Source: an uncultured Aquimarina sp. (GTDB lineage Bacteria > Bacteroidota > Bacteroidia > Flavobacteriales > Flavobacteriaceae). From it: DNA of 64,000 bases. The DNA lies in assembly GCA_947502885.1 (NCBI GenBank), contig CANNBP010000002.1:248001-312000 (forward strand), given 5' to 3'. The notes below the pieces were generated by a model. It had not been told where the DNA came from. It worked only from the letters and a program-made list of their open reading frames with translations, and did no database searches. Of this stretch, positions 1-9,839 are shown one piece after another. Both the position numbers and the translations under genes were made by a program. Each line of letters opens with the position of its first letter. Position 1 is the first letter of the stretch.

Positions 1-3000
1 TGCTAATAAAAATTTCTTTCAATTAAAAGGAAGATATAAATCTTCTGGTCAAGATGGAATTCCTTTAGGGGCCTTCAATGTCCCGCAGGGATCTGTTACG
101 GTTACAGCAGGTGGTCGTGTATTGCAAGAAGGTGTCGATTATACCGTAAATTATCAGTTAGGTAGAGTAGTGATCTTGGACGAGGCATTAAAATCGTCAA
201 ATACTCCAATACAAGTTTCTACTGAAAATAATGCAGTTTTTGGTCAGCAAACAAAGCGTTTTACAGGATTAAATATTGAGCATAAGTTTAGTGATGATTT
301 TATTATCGGAGGTACCTATTTGAACTTAAATGAAAGACCAATTACTCAGAAATCAAATTATGATTTTGAGCCTATTAATAATACAATTTTAGGTCTAAAC
401 GTTGCATACTCTACAGAGGTTCCTTTTTTAACTAGATTGGTTAATAAGTTACCTAATATTGACACAGATGTGCCTTCTAATGTTTCTGTTAGGGCAGAAG
501 GAGCTTATCTTATTGCAGGTGCGCCAAAGGGAGCGGATTTTGAAGGTAAAGTAACTACATATATTGATGATTTTGAAGGAGCTCAAACGAGGATTGATGT
601 GGGTTCTCCGCAATCATGGGAATTGTCAAGTGTGCCTTTAGGTTTTGGAGATGTTGATGGCGGTGACTTTAATGCAGGGATAGAATCTGGTTATAAAAGA
701 GCAAAGTTATCTTGGTACTCTATTGATCCAATTTTTTATAGTAACAATAGACCGAGTGGAATCTCAGAGCAGGATTTAGCATCTAATGCAACTCGAAGAG
801 TGTTTAATAATGAGGTGTTTCCGGTTACAGATATTGTTCAAGGGCAAACACTAGCATTGTTTACATTAGATTTGAATTATGACCCAACCACAAGAGGGCC
901 ATATAACTTTAATCCGGATTATGCACCAGGAAGTAGTGTAGCTCCTGATCCAAAACAAAATTTTGGTGGGATAACCAGACAACTTACAACGACTAATTTT
1001 GAGCAATCTAATGTTGAATTTATCGAGTTTTGGTTAATGGATCCGTTTGCTTATGATGATATTGATAATCCAGGAGGTACTCTTGTGTTTAATTTGGGGA
1101 ATATCAGTGAAGATGTGCTTAAAGATGGTAGGAAACAGTATGAAAATGGACTTCCTACAGCAGGACAACAAGGTAACGTTGTTGGTACTGAGTATGCTAC
1201 TGTTCCTGTAAATCAATCATTGATTTATGCTTTTGATTCTCAGGATCAAGATAGAGTGGCACAAGATGTTGGATTTGATGGTTTGGGTGATCAAGCAGAA
1301 AAGCAAAAAGCAGAATTTGCTGCGTTTTCATCACTTGATGATCCTTCTGCAGATAACTATACGTATTTTCTTCAAGCAACTGGAGGTGTTTTGGATCGAT
1401 ATGACGAGTATAACGGAACAGAAGGTAATTCACCTACAAGTTTGTCAAATGAAGATAGAGGTAGTACTACCTTTCCAACTGCAGAAGATGTAAATAGGGA
1501 TAATACTATGAATACTATAAATAGTTATTATGAGTATAAGATTCCTGTTTTTAGAGGTATGGGTAAAGGTAATGATGGTGATACGGGGTATATTTCTGAT
1601 ACAAAAGAAATAACTACACAAGTGGGTGGCCAAGAAATTAGTACACGTTGGGTGCAGTTTAAAATTCCTATTTATGAGCCTGATGAAGCCATAAACGTAA
1701 GTGATTTTAGGTCTATTCGTTTTATGAGAATGTATCTTACAGAATTTTCTCAACCTACATTATTAAGGTTTGGAACTATAGATTTGGTGCGTGGGGATTA
1801 TCGAAGATATGTCCAGCCAGGTGATTTAGTTAATAATCCTACAGATGGACTTAATGTATATGGAGATAGTGCAGCAATTATTACTTCAGTAAGTGAAGAG
1901 GAAACTAGTAATTATGTGACACCACCTGGTGTGGTAAGAGAACAGGTAAATAATAATAACAACATTATAAGAGAAGATGAAAGGTCGTTAGCGCTTACTG
2001 TAAATGATTTAAGGTCGCAAGATGCTAGAGGAGTGTATAAAAACTTTAATGTTGATATGCGTCAATATGAGAATCTCGAAATGTTTTTGCATGCAGAACC
2101 AATACCGGGAGGAACTTTGGCAAGTGGTGCTGTTACAGCCTTTATAAGAATGGGTAATGATTTTACCAATAACTTTTATCAAATAGAACTTCCTTTAGAA
2201 GCTTCTGATCTAGGAAGTACTTCGCAAGATGGTGTATGGCCTGTGAATAATAGATTAAGTCTACCGTTAGAGTTTCTTAGGAAAGTTAAATCAGAAGTGC
2301 TAGGAGATGAAAACCTTAGTGCAAACGAACTTAATTTCTTAGATGAGAGACCGAATAATCTAAAAATAGGAATCAAAGGTAATCCAAACTTTGGAGATAT
2401 ACGTGTGATGATGATCGGTGTTAAAAATGACAGTGGTAGCGATCAATCTGCAACAGTTTGGTTTAATGAAATGCGCCTTAGTGACTTGAAAAACAGAGGT
2501 GGTTGGGCTAGTGTGGCTAGCGTAGATGCTAATTTTGCTGATTTTGCTAATATTAGTGCTTCTGGTAGAATAACAACTATTGGATTTGGAGGGATAGAGC
2601 AGGGGCCTAATGAGAGAAGTCGAGAGGATGTAAAACAGTATGATGTAACTACAAATGTTAATTTGGGGCAGTTACTTCCTAAGAAATGGGGTATCCAATT
2701 ACCATTTAACTATAGTCGTGGAGAAGAGTTGATTACTCCTCAGTTTGATCCAGAATATTTGGATTTAGAACTTCAAGATAGATTGGATAGTGAGACTGAT
2801 CCTCAAAAGAAAAAGCAGATAGAAGAGCAGTCAACAAACTATACCAAAAGACAAAGTTTTAATGTGATTGGGCTGCGTAAAGAAAGAACAGGAGATAGCA
2901 AACCTATGCCGTATGACGTAGAAAATTTTACATTTTCTGGTACATATAATCAAACAGATCATCGTGATTTTGAAATTGAAGAATCCATTGATCAACAAGT

Positions 3001-5158
3001 TAAACTTGGAGGTACGTATGATTTTGGGTTTAGGCCAAAAGAAATAGAGCCTTTTAAAAAGGTTAAGTTTTTAGGGAAAAGTAAGTATTTTGATTTACTA
3101 AAAGATTTCAATTTTAATGTGCTTCCAACAAGTATTTCTGTAAGCTCTAATATTACAAGACAGTATAATAGGCAGGTGTTTAGGGATATTACCTTAGGGC
3201 CAAATGATATTAGATTGCCGGCACTTTATCAACGTAATTTTTTGTATGATTGGCAATATGGAGTTAATTATAATTTAACCAAGTCTCTTAACTTTACTTT
3301 CAATTCGGCTAATAAACGAATCGTCAAAAACTTTATTGATGAAAATAATAATGTTGATAATACTGTAGATATATGGACAGGGCTTTTTGAGGTTGGTGAT
3401 CCTAACTCCCACAGTCAACAACTTCAGGTTAATTATGAGGTTCCTTTTAAAAAAATACCAGCTTTAAAGTTTTTAAGGACAACATATTCATATAGTGCCG
3501 ATTTTCAATGGGTAAAAGGTAGTGAGGCTTTAAAATCTTTAGAAGGGATTCCTGATTTAGGACATACTGTACAAAATGCTAATGTGCATACGGTAAATGG
3601 TTCATTAGATATGAATACACTTTATAAGTATGTAGGTTTAAAGAAAAAGAAATCAGGAAGAAAAAAATCGAGGGATAATAGAAAAGAGAAAAAAGAAGGT
3701 GATGCTAAAGACGATAGAGAGTCGCCTCCAGAAAGAAACGAAAGATCAGATAGGTCAAGAGGAAGAAGTAAGTTAAGTGGAAGCGATAAGGCAATTAATA
3801 CTTTGATTGGATTAGTAACTGCTGTTAAAAAGGTGAATGTAAACTACAATCAAAATAGTGGGATATTTCTTCCTGGTTATACAAGAACACCTGGTTTTGT
3901 GGGGACCTTAAAACCTACTATAGGTTTTACATTTGGTAGTCAATCAGATGTTAGGGATTTAGCAGCACGTAATGGTTGGCTTACTTTGTATAGAGAATTT
4001 AATCAACAGTATCAGGAGGTAGAAGGTAAACAATTAAATATTCAGGCTTCTGTAGATTTGTTAAGAGATCTGAAAATTGATATCAGTGCAAGTAGAAATT
4101 ATTCTGAAACGTATACAGAAAACTATATTGCAGATCCAACAAATATAGAAGCTCCATATCAACATTTGTCTCCTAATACCTTTGGTAATTTTACTATTTC
4201 TACAATGTTGATAAAAACAGCATTTAAGAGTAGTGATGAATTTAGTTCTGAAGCATTTGATGATTTTAGAAAAAACAGAAAAATAATTGCTGAACGTTTG
4301 CGAGTTGAAAATGGTATAGCTACAAGTGATGAAGATGGCTTTCCAACAGGCTATGGTAAAACAAATCAAGCGGTCTTACTTCCAGCATTTTTATCGGCAT
4401 ATACAGGTACAAGTCCAGATAAAATACAGACTGGGGCATTTAGAGATGTTCCTCTGCCTAATTGGGATGTTAAGTATACTGGATTAATGAGGTTAAAATG
4501 GTTTAAGAAGCGTTTTAAGAGATTTTCTGTAGCGCATGGATATAGGGCGAACTATACGATTAATCAGTTTCAGACGAACTTACAATTTGGTAATAATGCG
4601 CAACCCGATACAGGGCAGGCTACAGGAGATGTAAATAGAACAGATAACTCTAGAAACCCGTTGTTGTTTTCTAACATCAATCTTACAGAACAATTTAGTC
4701 CACTAGTTAAATTGGATATGGAAATGAGTAATTCTGTTAAAATTTTGCTAGAATGGAAAAAAGATAGAGCGTTGTCATTAAGTTTTGATAATAATCTACT
4801 TACAGAAATCCAAGGTAATGAGTATATCGTTGGGTTGGGTTATAGGTTAAAAGACCTGACTTTTGTTTCACGAATTTCTGGAAGAAAAAAAGTGATAAAA
4901 AGTGATCTTAATTTTAGAGTAGATTTATCTTTACGTCAAAATGAAACATTGATTAGATATTTAGATATTGAGAATACACAGATAACTGCTGGTCAAGATA
5001 TTTATGGATTAAAGTTTACTACGGATTATGCATTAAGTAAGAATTTGACGGCATTGCTTTTTTATGATCATACTTTCTCAAAGTATTCAATTTCTACAGC
5101 CTTTCCTCAAACAACAATTCGTGGTGGTTTTACACTGAGATATAATTTTGGAAACTAG
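1..5158 (+). CDS. sprA: Cell surface protein SprA, C-terminal part (cut by window edge)
   Basis: Partial gene: the reading frame is open from base 2 and enters from outside the window, so the TTG at 122 is an internal Leu codon, not a start. About 1,718 residues remain; the family is usually about 2,400. SprA (Sov in Porphyromonas) is known as the giant outer-membrane beta-barrel translocon of the type IX secretion system, needed for gliding and adhesin export. Support: the motif GAFNVPQGSV at bases 68-97, long runs of alternating beta-strand sequence, a C-terminus ending in Phe-Gly-Asn after aromatic strands, and size. A very basic low-complexity insert (Lys/Arg with Glu/Asp) at about 3638-3776 is probably a disordered loop. 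gcvH follows, a neighbour order I recall from other flavobacteria. Confidence 0.95.
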   Translation, partial: ANKNFFQLKGRYKSSGQDGIPLGAFNVPQGSVTVTAGGRVLQEGVDYTVNYQLGRVVILDEALKSSNTPIQVSTENNAVFGQQTKRFTGLNIEHKFSDDFIIGGTYLNLNERPITQKSNYDFEPINNTILGLNVAYSTEVPFLTRLVNKLPNIDTDVPSNVSVRAEGAYLIAGAPKGADFEGKVTTYIDDFEGAQTRIDVGSPQSWELSSVPLGFGDVDGGDFNAGIESGYKRAKLSWYSIDPIFYSNNRPSGISEQDLASNATRRVFNNEVFPVTDIVQGQTLALFTLDLNYDPTTRGPYNFNPDYAPGSSVAPDPKQNFGGITRQLTTTNFEQSNVEFIEFWLMDPFAYDDIDNPGGTLVFNLGNISEDVLKDGRKQYENGLPTAGQQGNVVGTEYATVPVNQSLIYAFDSQDQDRVAQDVGFDGLGDQAEKQKAEFAAFSSLDDPSADNYTYFLQATGGVLDRYDEYNGTEGNSPTSLSNEDRGSTTFPTAEDVNRDNTMNTINSYYEYKIPVFRGMGKGNDGDTGYISDTKEITTQVGGQEISTRWVQFKIPIYEPDEAINVSDFRSIRFMRMYLTEFSQPTLLRFGTIDLVRGDYRRYVQPGDLVNNPTDGLNVYGDSAAIITSVSEEETSNYVTPPGVVREQVNNNNNIIREDERSLALTVNDLRSQDARGVYKNFNVDMRQYENLEMFLHAEPIPGGTLASGAVTAFIRMGNDFTNNFYQIELPLEASDLGSTSQDGVWPVNNRLSLPLEFLRKVKSEVLGDENLSANELNFLDERPNNLKIGIKGNPNFGDIRVMMIGVKNDSGSDQSATVWFNEMRLSDLKNRGGWASVASVDANFADFANISASGRITTIGFGGIEQGPNERSREDVKQYDVTTNVNLGQLLPKKWGIQLPFNYSRGEELITPQFDPEYLDLELQDRLDSETDPQKKKQIEEQSTNYTKRQSFNVIGLRKERTGDSKPMPYDVENFTFSGTYNQTDHRDFEIEESIDQQVKLGGTYDFGFRPKEIEPFKKVKFLGKSKYFDLLKDFNFNVLPTSISVSSNITRQYNRQVFRDITLGPNDIRLPALYQRNFLYDWQYGVNYNLTKSLNFTFNSANKRIVKNFIDENNNVDNTVDIWTGLFEVGDPNSHSQQLQVNYEVPFKKIPALKFLRTTYSYSADFQWVKGSEALKSLEGIPDLGHTVQNANVHTVNGSLDMNTLYKYVGLKKKKSGRKKSRDNRKEKKEGDAKDDRESPPERNERSDRSRGRSKLSGSDKAINTLIGLVTAVKKVNVNYNQNSGIFLPGYTRTPGFVGTLKPTIGFTFGSQSDVRDLAARNGWLTLYREFNQQYQEVEGKQLNIQASVDLLRDLKIDISASRNYSETYTENYIADPTNIEAPYQHLSPNTFGNFTISTMLIKTAFKSSDEFSSEAFDDFRKNRKIIAERLRVENGIATSDEDGFPTGYGKTNQAVLLPAFLSAYTGTSPDKIQTGAFRDVPLPNWDVKYTGLMRLKWFKKRFKRFSVAHGYRANYTINQFQTNLQFGNNAQPDTGQATGDVNRTDNSRNPLLFSNINLTEQFSPLVKLDMEMSNSVKILLEWKKDRALSLSFDNNLLTEIQGNEYIVGLGYRLKDLTFVSRISGRKKVIKSDLNFRVDLSLRQNETLIRYLDIENTQITAGQDIYGLKFTTDYALSKNLTALLFYDHTFSKYSISTAFPQTTIRGGFTLRYNFGN

Positions 5159-5295
5159 TAAATAATATACGTGGTTTAGATTAGAAATTGTTAAATATTG
5201 TTTTTTTAATATTTTTTTGTCAGGTTTACTTAAAATTTAATAAAATAGATTTATTTTCGTCGTCAAAATAATAACAACAAATAAATTTTTTTCGA

Positions 5296-5676
5296 ATGAA
5301 CATTCCTTCAGATTTAAAATATACCAAAGATCACGAATGGATCAAGATTGATGGCGATGTTGCCACTATTGGTATTACTGATTTTGCACAAGGTGAATTA
5401 GGTGATATCGTGTATGTAGAAGTAGAAACAGTAGATGAAGAACTTGATAGAGAAGAGGTTTTTGGTACTGTAGAGGCTGTAAAAACAGTTTCAGATTTAT
5501 TTTTGCCATTATCTGGTGAAATTATTGAGTTTAATGAAGCTCTAGAAAGCGAACCAGAATTGGTGAATAATAACCCTTATGAAGATGGTTGGATGGTAAA
5601 AGTGAAAATATCAGACGCATCTCAAATTGATGATTTATTATCAGCAGATGATTATAAAGAAATTATTGGGGCATAG
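5296..5676 (+). CDS. gcvH: Glycine cleavage system H protein
   Basis: 126 residues, normal length. The H protein carries the aminomethyl group on a lipoyl-lysine between the P, T and L proteins in glycine breakdown in the cytoplasm. The lipoylation signature is intact: Lys63 in the context EAVKTVSD, preceded by the hairpin EEVFGTVE. The N-terminus (YTKDHEW) is also typical of the family. P and T genes are not in the window, so the complex is encoded at scattered loci. An AT-rich 137-base spacer separates it from sprA and holds a near-consensus -7 element (TATTTTCG at 5252-5259). The end overlaps the next gene. Confidence 0.97.
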   Translation: MNIPSDLKYTKDHEWIKIDGDVATIGITDFAQGELGDIVYVEVETVDEELDREEVFGTVEAVKTVSDLFLPLSGEIIEFNEALESEPELVNNNPYEDGWMVKVKISDASQIDDLLSADDYKEIIGA

Positions 5677-6070
5677 GCCCCTTTTTTTTCTTGTAGTAAT
5701 ATCTACGGGAGCTATTGCATGGGCCTCTTTGGCTAAATTGGTTGTGCCTACGGGTATAAAAATACACGGAAGTGATAAACTAGCTCATTGTATTGTTTAT
5801 TTTGTTTTAACGCTTGTTTGGTTTTGCTTTTTCTTTTTTTCAGAAAAGTTAAATAAGAATTTAAAACAAAGTCTTGCTATTGCTTCTGTGGTGGCTATAC
5901 TTTATGGTATTTTGATGGAAGTGTTACAGGCTATGCTAACAACTTATCGTAGTTCTGATTGGTATGATATAGCTGCGAATACTACTGGTACAATTTTTGC
6001 AATAATGATTGTGATGCTTATAAAACGAAAAATTAATAAGGTGAAGCTAAATGTTCAGGTTTTCAGGTAA
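5648..6070 (+). CDS. VanZ-like membrane protein
   Basis: 140 residues from the ATG at 5648, which overlaps the end of gcvH by 29 bases; an ATG at 5630 or TTG at 5627 would add a few residues without hydrophobic content. Four membrane segments are visible (about 11-33, 47-65, 75-97, 107-125). VanZ-family landmarks are present: DKLAH at 43-47, Glu91 and Gln94 in helix 3, and Asp107 with Asn111 entering helix 4. VanZ itself raises teicoplanin resistance in Gram-positives; in Bacteroidota the role is unknown, so no resistance function should be inferred. The overlap suggests translational coupling to gcvH. Confidence 0.85.
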   Translation: MIIKKLLGHRPLFFLVVISTGAIAWASLAKLVVPTGIKIHGSDKLAHCIVYFVLTLVWFCFFFFSEKLNKNLKQSLAIASVVAILYGILMEVLQAMLTTYRSSDWYDIAANTTGTIFAIMIVMLIKRKINKVKLNVQVFR

Positions 6071-6204
6071 ATAAAACCTATTTTGTGCCCTTTAGGCCAC
6101 TTGGTAAAAGTTAAAAATGCATTTTTTTGTTTTACATTTTTATCTTTAGTTGGAAAATACAAAAGAAATTAGCTATTTTAGCAATCCTATAACGATTATA
6201 AAAT

Positions 6205-6930
6205 ATGGAATCAAAGAAAAATCCGAAAGCAGATTTAACTAAAAAAAGTATCTTATTCCTTCAATTAGGACTTGTTTTAGTTCTTTTTTTAACTTGGAGA
6301 GGTATTGAGTGGAAGACGTATGATAAAAGTAATATAGATATTGGTCAGGTAAACCTTGATGAATTAGAGGAAGAAGAAGTGCCGATTACTCAAAATTTAA
6401 ATACACCACCTCCACCTCCACCACCTCCACCAGCACCAGAAGTTATTGATGTTGTAGAGGATGAAGAAGAAGTAGAAGAGACTATTATTGAATCTACAGA
6501 GTCTAATCAAGAAGAAGAGATTGTTGAGGTAGAGGAAGTAGATGATGTTGATGAAGAAGAAGAGGTTGCTGATGTTCCATTTGCTGTTATTGAAAATGTA
6601 CCAGTATTCCCTGGTTGTGAAAAAGCAGGAAGTAATGCGGCAAAAAAGAAATGTATGAGTGATAAGGTTAAGAAATTTGTTAACCGTAAGTTTAATACAG
6701 AATTAGGAAGTGAATTAGGATTGTCTGGAGTTAATCGTATATATGTTAGATTTAAGATTGATAGAAAAGGACAGATAGTTGGTGTTCAGGCAAGAGGGCC
6801 ACACCCAAGATTAGAAAAAGAAGCACAAAGAGTTATAGGGTTATTGCCTAAAATGACTCCGGGTAAACAAAGAGGAAAAGCAGTTGGTGTTTTGTACTCA
6901 TTACCAATAGTATTCCAAGTTCAGGAATAA
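6205..6930 (+). CDS. TonB-family energy transducer
   Basis: 241 residues. TonB proteins transmit the ExbBD-harvested proton-motive force to outer-membrane TonB-dependent receptors. Layout: short cytoplasmic N-terminus, one membrane helix at about 15-31, a nine-proline run near residue 70, a strongly acidic Glu/Asp/Val periplasmic spacer (about 78-122), then a TonB C-terminal domain (about 125-241). The domain starts with VPFAVIENVPVFPGCE and contains a second Cys about 15 residues later, a possible disulfide, before the conserved RVIGLLP and PGKQRG stretches. Its downstream neighbour is a clear paralogue. No exbB or exbD is nearby, so the pair probably uses complexes encoded elsewhere. Confidence 0.93.
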   Translation: MESKKNPKADLTKKSILFLQLGLVLVLFLTWRGIEWKTYDKSNIDIGQVNLDELEEEEVPITQNLNTPPPPPPPPPAPEVIDVVEDEEEVEETIIESTESNQEEEIVEVEEVDDVDEEEEVADVPFAVIENVPVFPGCEKAGSNAAKKKCMSDKVKKFVNRKFNTELGSELGLSGVNRIYVRFKIDRKGQIVGVQARGPHPRLEKEAQRVIGLLPKMTPGKQRGKAVGVLYSLPIVFQVQE

Positions 6931-6955
6931 TAATAGAAAAAATATTTTATATCAG

Positions 6956-6992
6956 AATCCCGTCACAATTATGTAGACGGGATTCTTTTTTT
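6956..6992 (+). terminator. Rho-independent terminator between the two TonB genes
   Basis: Perfect 9-bp inverted repeat aatcccgtc (6956-6964) / gacgggatt (6976-6984), 11-base loop, then a T-run from 6986. It means the two TonB genes need not be cotranscribed. Confidence 0.85.
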
Positions 6993-7040
6993 GGTATGCT
7001 TGTTGATTTAGAATTAATTGTAACGTTAAAACTAAATATT

Positions 7041-7784
7041 ATGAGTAACAAGCATGACGCTAATGTACGAAAAAGTACATTAGTGAACTTTCAGATTGGA
7101 CTTATAGCAAGTCTGTTATTTACGTATGTAATGTTTGAGGTCTATACAAGTTCTCAAGTTATTATTTCTGATCCACCCATTGAAGACCTGTATACGGTTA
7201 CGGAGTATGATATGGGAGACTTTACTATTGAAAAGGTGCCAGAGAAACGATTAGAAAGTAAGCAGAAACCTCAAAAGATGGTAGATATTTCGGAAGCGAA
7301 AATCGTTGATGATGATACCAAAATGAAGAGTTTTGAAGATGAGTTTAAAAATTCACCTCCTATAGAAACTGGGGTTGTTAACCCTGATGAAATAGAATCT
7401 CTTGATATAGATGAAGATCCTGTCTCGGTTCCTTTTGCTGTAGTAGAGGATGTTCCTGTGTTTCCTGGTTGTGAGCATCTTGCTACGAATAAAGAAAAGG
7501 CAGCGTGTTTTTCTGAAAAAATCAGAAAAATTGTGGCAAGAAAGTTCAATACCGAATTAGGCGAGAGGTATGGTTTGTCTGGGTTGCAACGTATATACAC
7601 AATGTTTGAGGTTTCTTCTACAGGTGTTATCCAAAATATTCAAATAAGGGCTGCTCATCCTGGGCTTGAAAAAGAAGCAAGGAGAGTTATAGGTCTTTTT
7701 CCAGAAGTGACACCTGGTAAGCAAAGAGGAAGATCAGTAACTGTTAAATATCAATTGCCAATTTCTTTTAAGATTTATGAGTAA
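7041..7784 (+). CDS. TonB-family energy transducer (second copy)
   Basis: 247 residues from the ATG at 7041. An in-frame ATG at 6996 lies only a few bases after the terminator's T-run and would add a stretch unlike the paralogue, so 7041 is preferred: it places the Lys-rich N-terminus and membrane helix (about 16-33) as in the gene upstream. The C-terminal domain (about 130-247) aligns with the first copy over PFAVVEDVPVFPGCE, KFNTELGE, RVIGLFP and TPGKQRG, with both cysteines kept. The spacer differs: no polyproline run, less acidic, rich in Lys/Asp. This suggests duplication followed by divergence of reach or receptor choice (inference). Confidence 0.92.
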   Translation: MSNKHDANVRKSTLVNFQIGLIASLLFTYVMFEVYTSSQVIISDPPIEDLYTVTEYDMGDFTIEKVPEKRLESKQKPQKMVDISEAKIVDDDTKMKSFEDEFKNSPPIETGVVNPDEIESLDIDEDPVSVPFAVVEDVPVFPGCEHLATNKEKAACFSEKIRKIVARKFNTELGERYGLSGLQRIYTMFEVSSTGVIQNIQIRAAHPGLEKEARRVIGLFPEVTPGKQRGRSVTVKYQLPISFKIYE

Positions 7785-7788
7785 ATAC

Positions 7789-7822
7789 AATGGCCTACTG
7801 TAGTGAACTGCAGTAGGCCATT
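7789..7822. terminator. Bidirectional terminator hairpin
   Basis: Perfect 12-bp stem aatggcctactg (7789-7800) / cagtaggccatt (7811-7822) with a 10-base loop, placed exactly between convergent genes ending at 7784 (+) and 7829 (-). The T-tract is short, so efficiency is uncertain. Confidence 0.85.
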
Positions 7823-7828
7823 TTCTTG

Positions 7829-8689
7829 TTATTTGGTTAATGCAAGGCTAGAGTAGATGGTTTCTCGAATTTTTTCCGAACTTATGTAGCCTTTACCGTA
7901 TCCTTTCATATCATAAAAAGCGGTGATGTTTTCATTTTTTATAATCTCATCTTGAGATTTGCCTGAATCAATTTCTTCTGTGATTCGGTTAGTGATTTCT
8001 TTGAGCATTTTTAAAAATATTTCAAGATCTTTTTTAGAGGCTAATTTTCCATGACCAGGAATTATTTTGGTGTTATCGTTTATCAGAAGTAATGCTTTCT
8101 CAGAAGCTTTTATGTAGCCCTGTATGCTTCCTCCTGATTTTATGTCTATATAAGGATAGCGCCCATTGAAAAAAGTGTCTCCCATGTGCAGTACGTTTCC
8201 TTTGGTGAAATAAATAAGTGCATCTCCATCTGTGTGAGCATTATGAACATGAAATGCGTTTATGTTTTCGTTTTTGAAATAGAATTGCAAACCTTCATCA
8301 AATGTTATAACTGGTAATGATAAAATGGTTTTTTGTTTAGATTGCATTCTTGATCTTACATTCTTTTGTGCAAAAATTGTAGCGCCATTTTTAGTCATAT
8401 TCTCATTTCCTCCAGTGTGATCTCCATGGTAATGGGTGTTGATTACCGTAGTGATGGGTTGGTTGCTTATTGATTTTAATTTGAGGATTATTTGTTCAGA
8501 TAGTTTTGCGAATTGATCATCAATCATAAATAGCCCTTTTTCGCTTTTGAAAACTCCAATATTTCCGCCTTGGCCTTTGATCATGTAAATGTTTTTTGAT
8601 ATCGAATCTATTTTGATCTTCACTTTTTTGTCTTGGGCATAAGTGCTAAATAGTATTAAAAGTGTACATAAAATAAAGAAGTTTTTCAT
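7829..8689 (-). CDS. Exported metallo-beta-lactamase-fold hydrolase
   Basis: 286 residues from the ATG at 8689, which begins a good signal peptide (hydrophobic about 3-16, cleavage near YAQ-D at 19/20); the upstream in-frame start at 8731 would bury that signal. The two-zinc site is complete: HxHxDH at 86-91, His152 in HNAHTDGD, Asp171 in HMGD and His213 in PGHG. Predicted to be a periplasmic MBL-fold hydrolase. The fold covers lactamases, lactonases, sulfatases and thioesterases, and nothing here identifies the substrate, so an antibiotic-resistance label is not justified. It is alone on the minus strand between tonB and the oxidase cluster. Confidence 0.88.
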   Translation of the reverse strand: MKNFFILCTLLILFSTYAQDKKVKIKIDSISKNIYMIKGQGGNIGVFKSEKGLFMIDDQFAKLSEQIILKLKSISNQPITTVINTHYHGDHTGGNENMTKNGATIFAQKNVRSRMQSKQKTILSLPVITFDEGLQFYFKNENINAFHVHNAHTDGDALIYFTKGNVLHMGDTFFNGRYPYIDIKSGGSIQGYIKASEKALLLINDNTKIIPGHGKLASKKDLEIFLKMLKEITNRITEEIDSGKSQDEIIKNENITAFYDMKGYGKGYISSEKIRETIYSSLALTK

Positions 8690-8865
8690 GATTGTGAGTT
8701 TTAAGTCTGTATTTAGTGTGTTTTGTCTCACATAAAGTACAAAAATTACAAAAGTTATTAGACTGGTTGTTAAATTGTTAAAAAATGAATAGACGTAAAA
8801 AACCTCTTATTTTTTACTCGTAGCTATTGTTACTTGTTAAAAGTTGAATTATAAATAGTTATAAG

Positions 8866-8896
8866 TTGTCTAAAATGCATTTAAGATATATCTTTG
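8866..8896 (+). promoter_or_regulatory. Bacteroidota-type promoter of the ctaB cluster
   Basis: TTG at 8866-8868, a 20-base spacer and TATCTTTG at 8889-8896 fit the TTG-N17-23-TAnnTTTG consensus. The start codon of ctaB lies 31 bases after the -7 element. Confidence 0.75.
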
Positions 8897-8927
8897 CACC
8901 ACTTTTAAAAAAAGCGATATAGAAAAC

Positions 8928-9839
8928 GTGCAAGATTTGAGTGTAGCCCAAATTGATACTATAAAAACATCTGTTGTTCAGGATTTTAAAGAAATTACAA
9001 AAATGCGATTGGCATTGAGTGTGGTTTTTTCTTCTGTGGCAGGGTATTTATTGGGAGTAGAAACAGTTTCTTGGAGTACACTTATACTTCTGGCTGTTGG
9101 TGGATATTTTATGGTTGGGGCGTCTAATGCTTATAATCAGATTATAGAAAGAGATTTGGATAAGTTGATGGATCGAACCAAAAATAGGCCGATACCATCT
9201 GGGAGAATGTCTGTTAATACAGCTTTTGTAATAGCAACACTCTTTACAATTGCTGGGATTGCTGTTTTGTATAGTATCAATCCTAAAACAGCAATGTTTG
9301 GGGCAATCTCCATTTTTATTTATGTGAGTCTGTATACGCCTTTGAAAACAAAAACACCATTATCAGTATTTGTTGGGGCAATACCAGGGGCAATTCCGTT
9401 TATGCTTGGTTGGGTCGCAGCCACAAATGATTTTGGAATAGAGCCGGGAACATTGTTTATGGTTCAGTTTTTTTGGCAATTCCCTCATTTTTGGGCAATA
9501 GGTTGGTTCTTGTTTGATGATTATAAAAAAGGAGGCTTTTTTATGCTTCCAACGGGTAAAAAGGATCAAGGGACAGCTGTGCAAATCATTGTTTATACGA
9601 TATGGACTGTAATTACTTCTTTAATTCCTGTCTTTGGGGTTACTGGAAAATTATACCTTACACCGGTTTCAGGAGGAATTATTTTGGTATTAGGCCTGAT
9701 ATTGGGTAGATTCGCCATTCTTTTGTATAAAAAAAGAGATGCCAAAACGGCAAAACGGTTAATGCTTATGAGTGTTTTGTATATTACATTATTGCAAATC
9801 ATTTATGTGCTTGATAAATTTATTAGAGTATGGATTTAA
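8928..9839 (+). CDS. ctaB: Protoheme IX farnesyltransferase (heme O synthase)
   Basis: 303 residues, normal for CyoE/CtaB. This polytopic inner-membrane prenyltransferase adds farnesyl to heme b to make heme O, needed for heme-copper oxidases. The UbiA-superfamily Asp-rich motif is intact (NAYNQIIERD to MDRTKNRP, about 67-88) and the second polar loop (FDDYKKGG) is present; about eight or nine membrane helices. The start is a GTG at 8928, placed well behind a consensus promoter; the first ATG in frame is at 9003, inside the first conserved helix region, so GTG is favoured. It overlaps the next gene by 10 bases, implying cotranscription. Confidence 0.95.
   Translation: MQDLSVAQIDTIKTSVVQDFKEITKMRLALSVVFSSVAGYLLGVETVSWSTLILLAVGGYFMVGASNAYNQIIERDLDKLMDRTKNRPIPSGRMSVNTAFVIATLFTIAGIAVLYSINPKTAMFGAISIFIYVSLYTPLKTKTPLSVFVGAIPGAIPFMLGWVAATNDFGIEPGTLFMVQFFWQFPHFWAIGWFLFDDYKKGGFFMLPTGKKDQGTAVQIIVYTIWTVITSLIPVFGVTGKLYLTPVSGGIILVLGLILGRFAILLYKKRDAKTAKRLMLMSVLYITLLQIIYVLDKFIRVWI

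Noticed and set aside
122..124. TTG at 122 as the start of the sprA gene
   Set aside because: Codons from base 2 to 121 encode conserved SprA sequence in the same frame, so the gene begins outside the window.
4061..4369. 102-codon minus-strand ORF within sprA
   Set aside because: Antisense shadow of sprA with low-complexity Ile/Cys-rich translation.
7829..8689. Metallo-beta-lactamase as an antibiotic-resistance gene
   Set aside because: Only the general MBL-fold zinc motif is seen; the superfamily is mostly other hydrolases and no resistance context is present.
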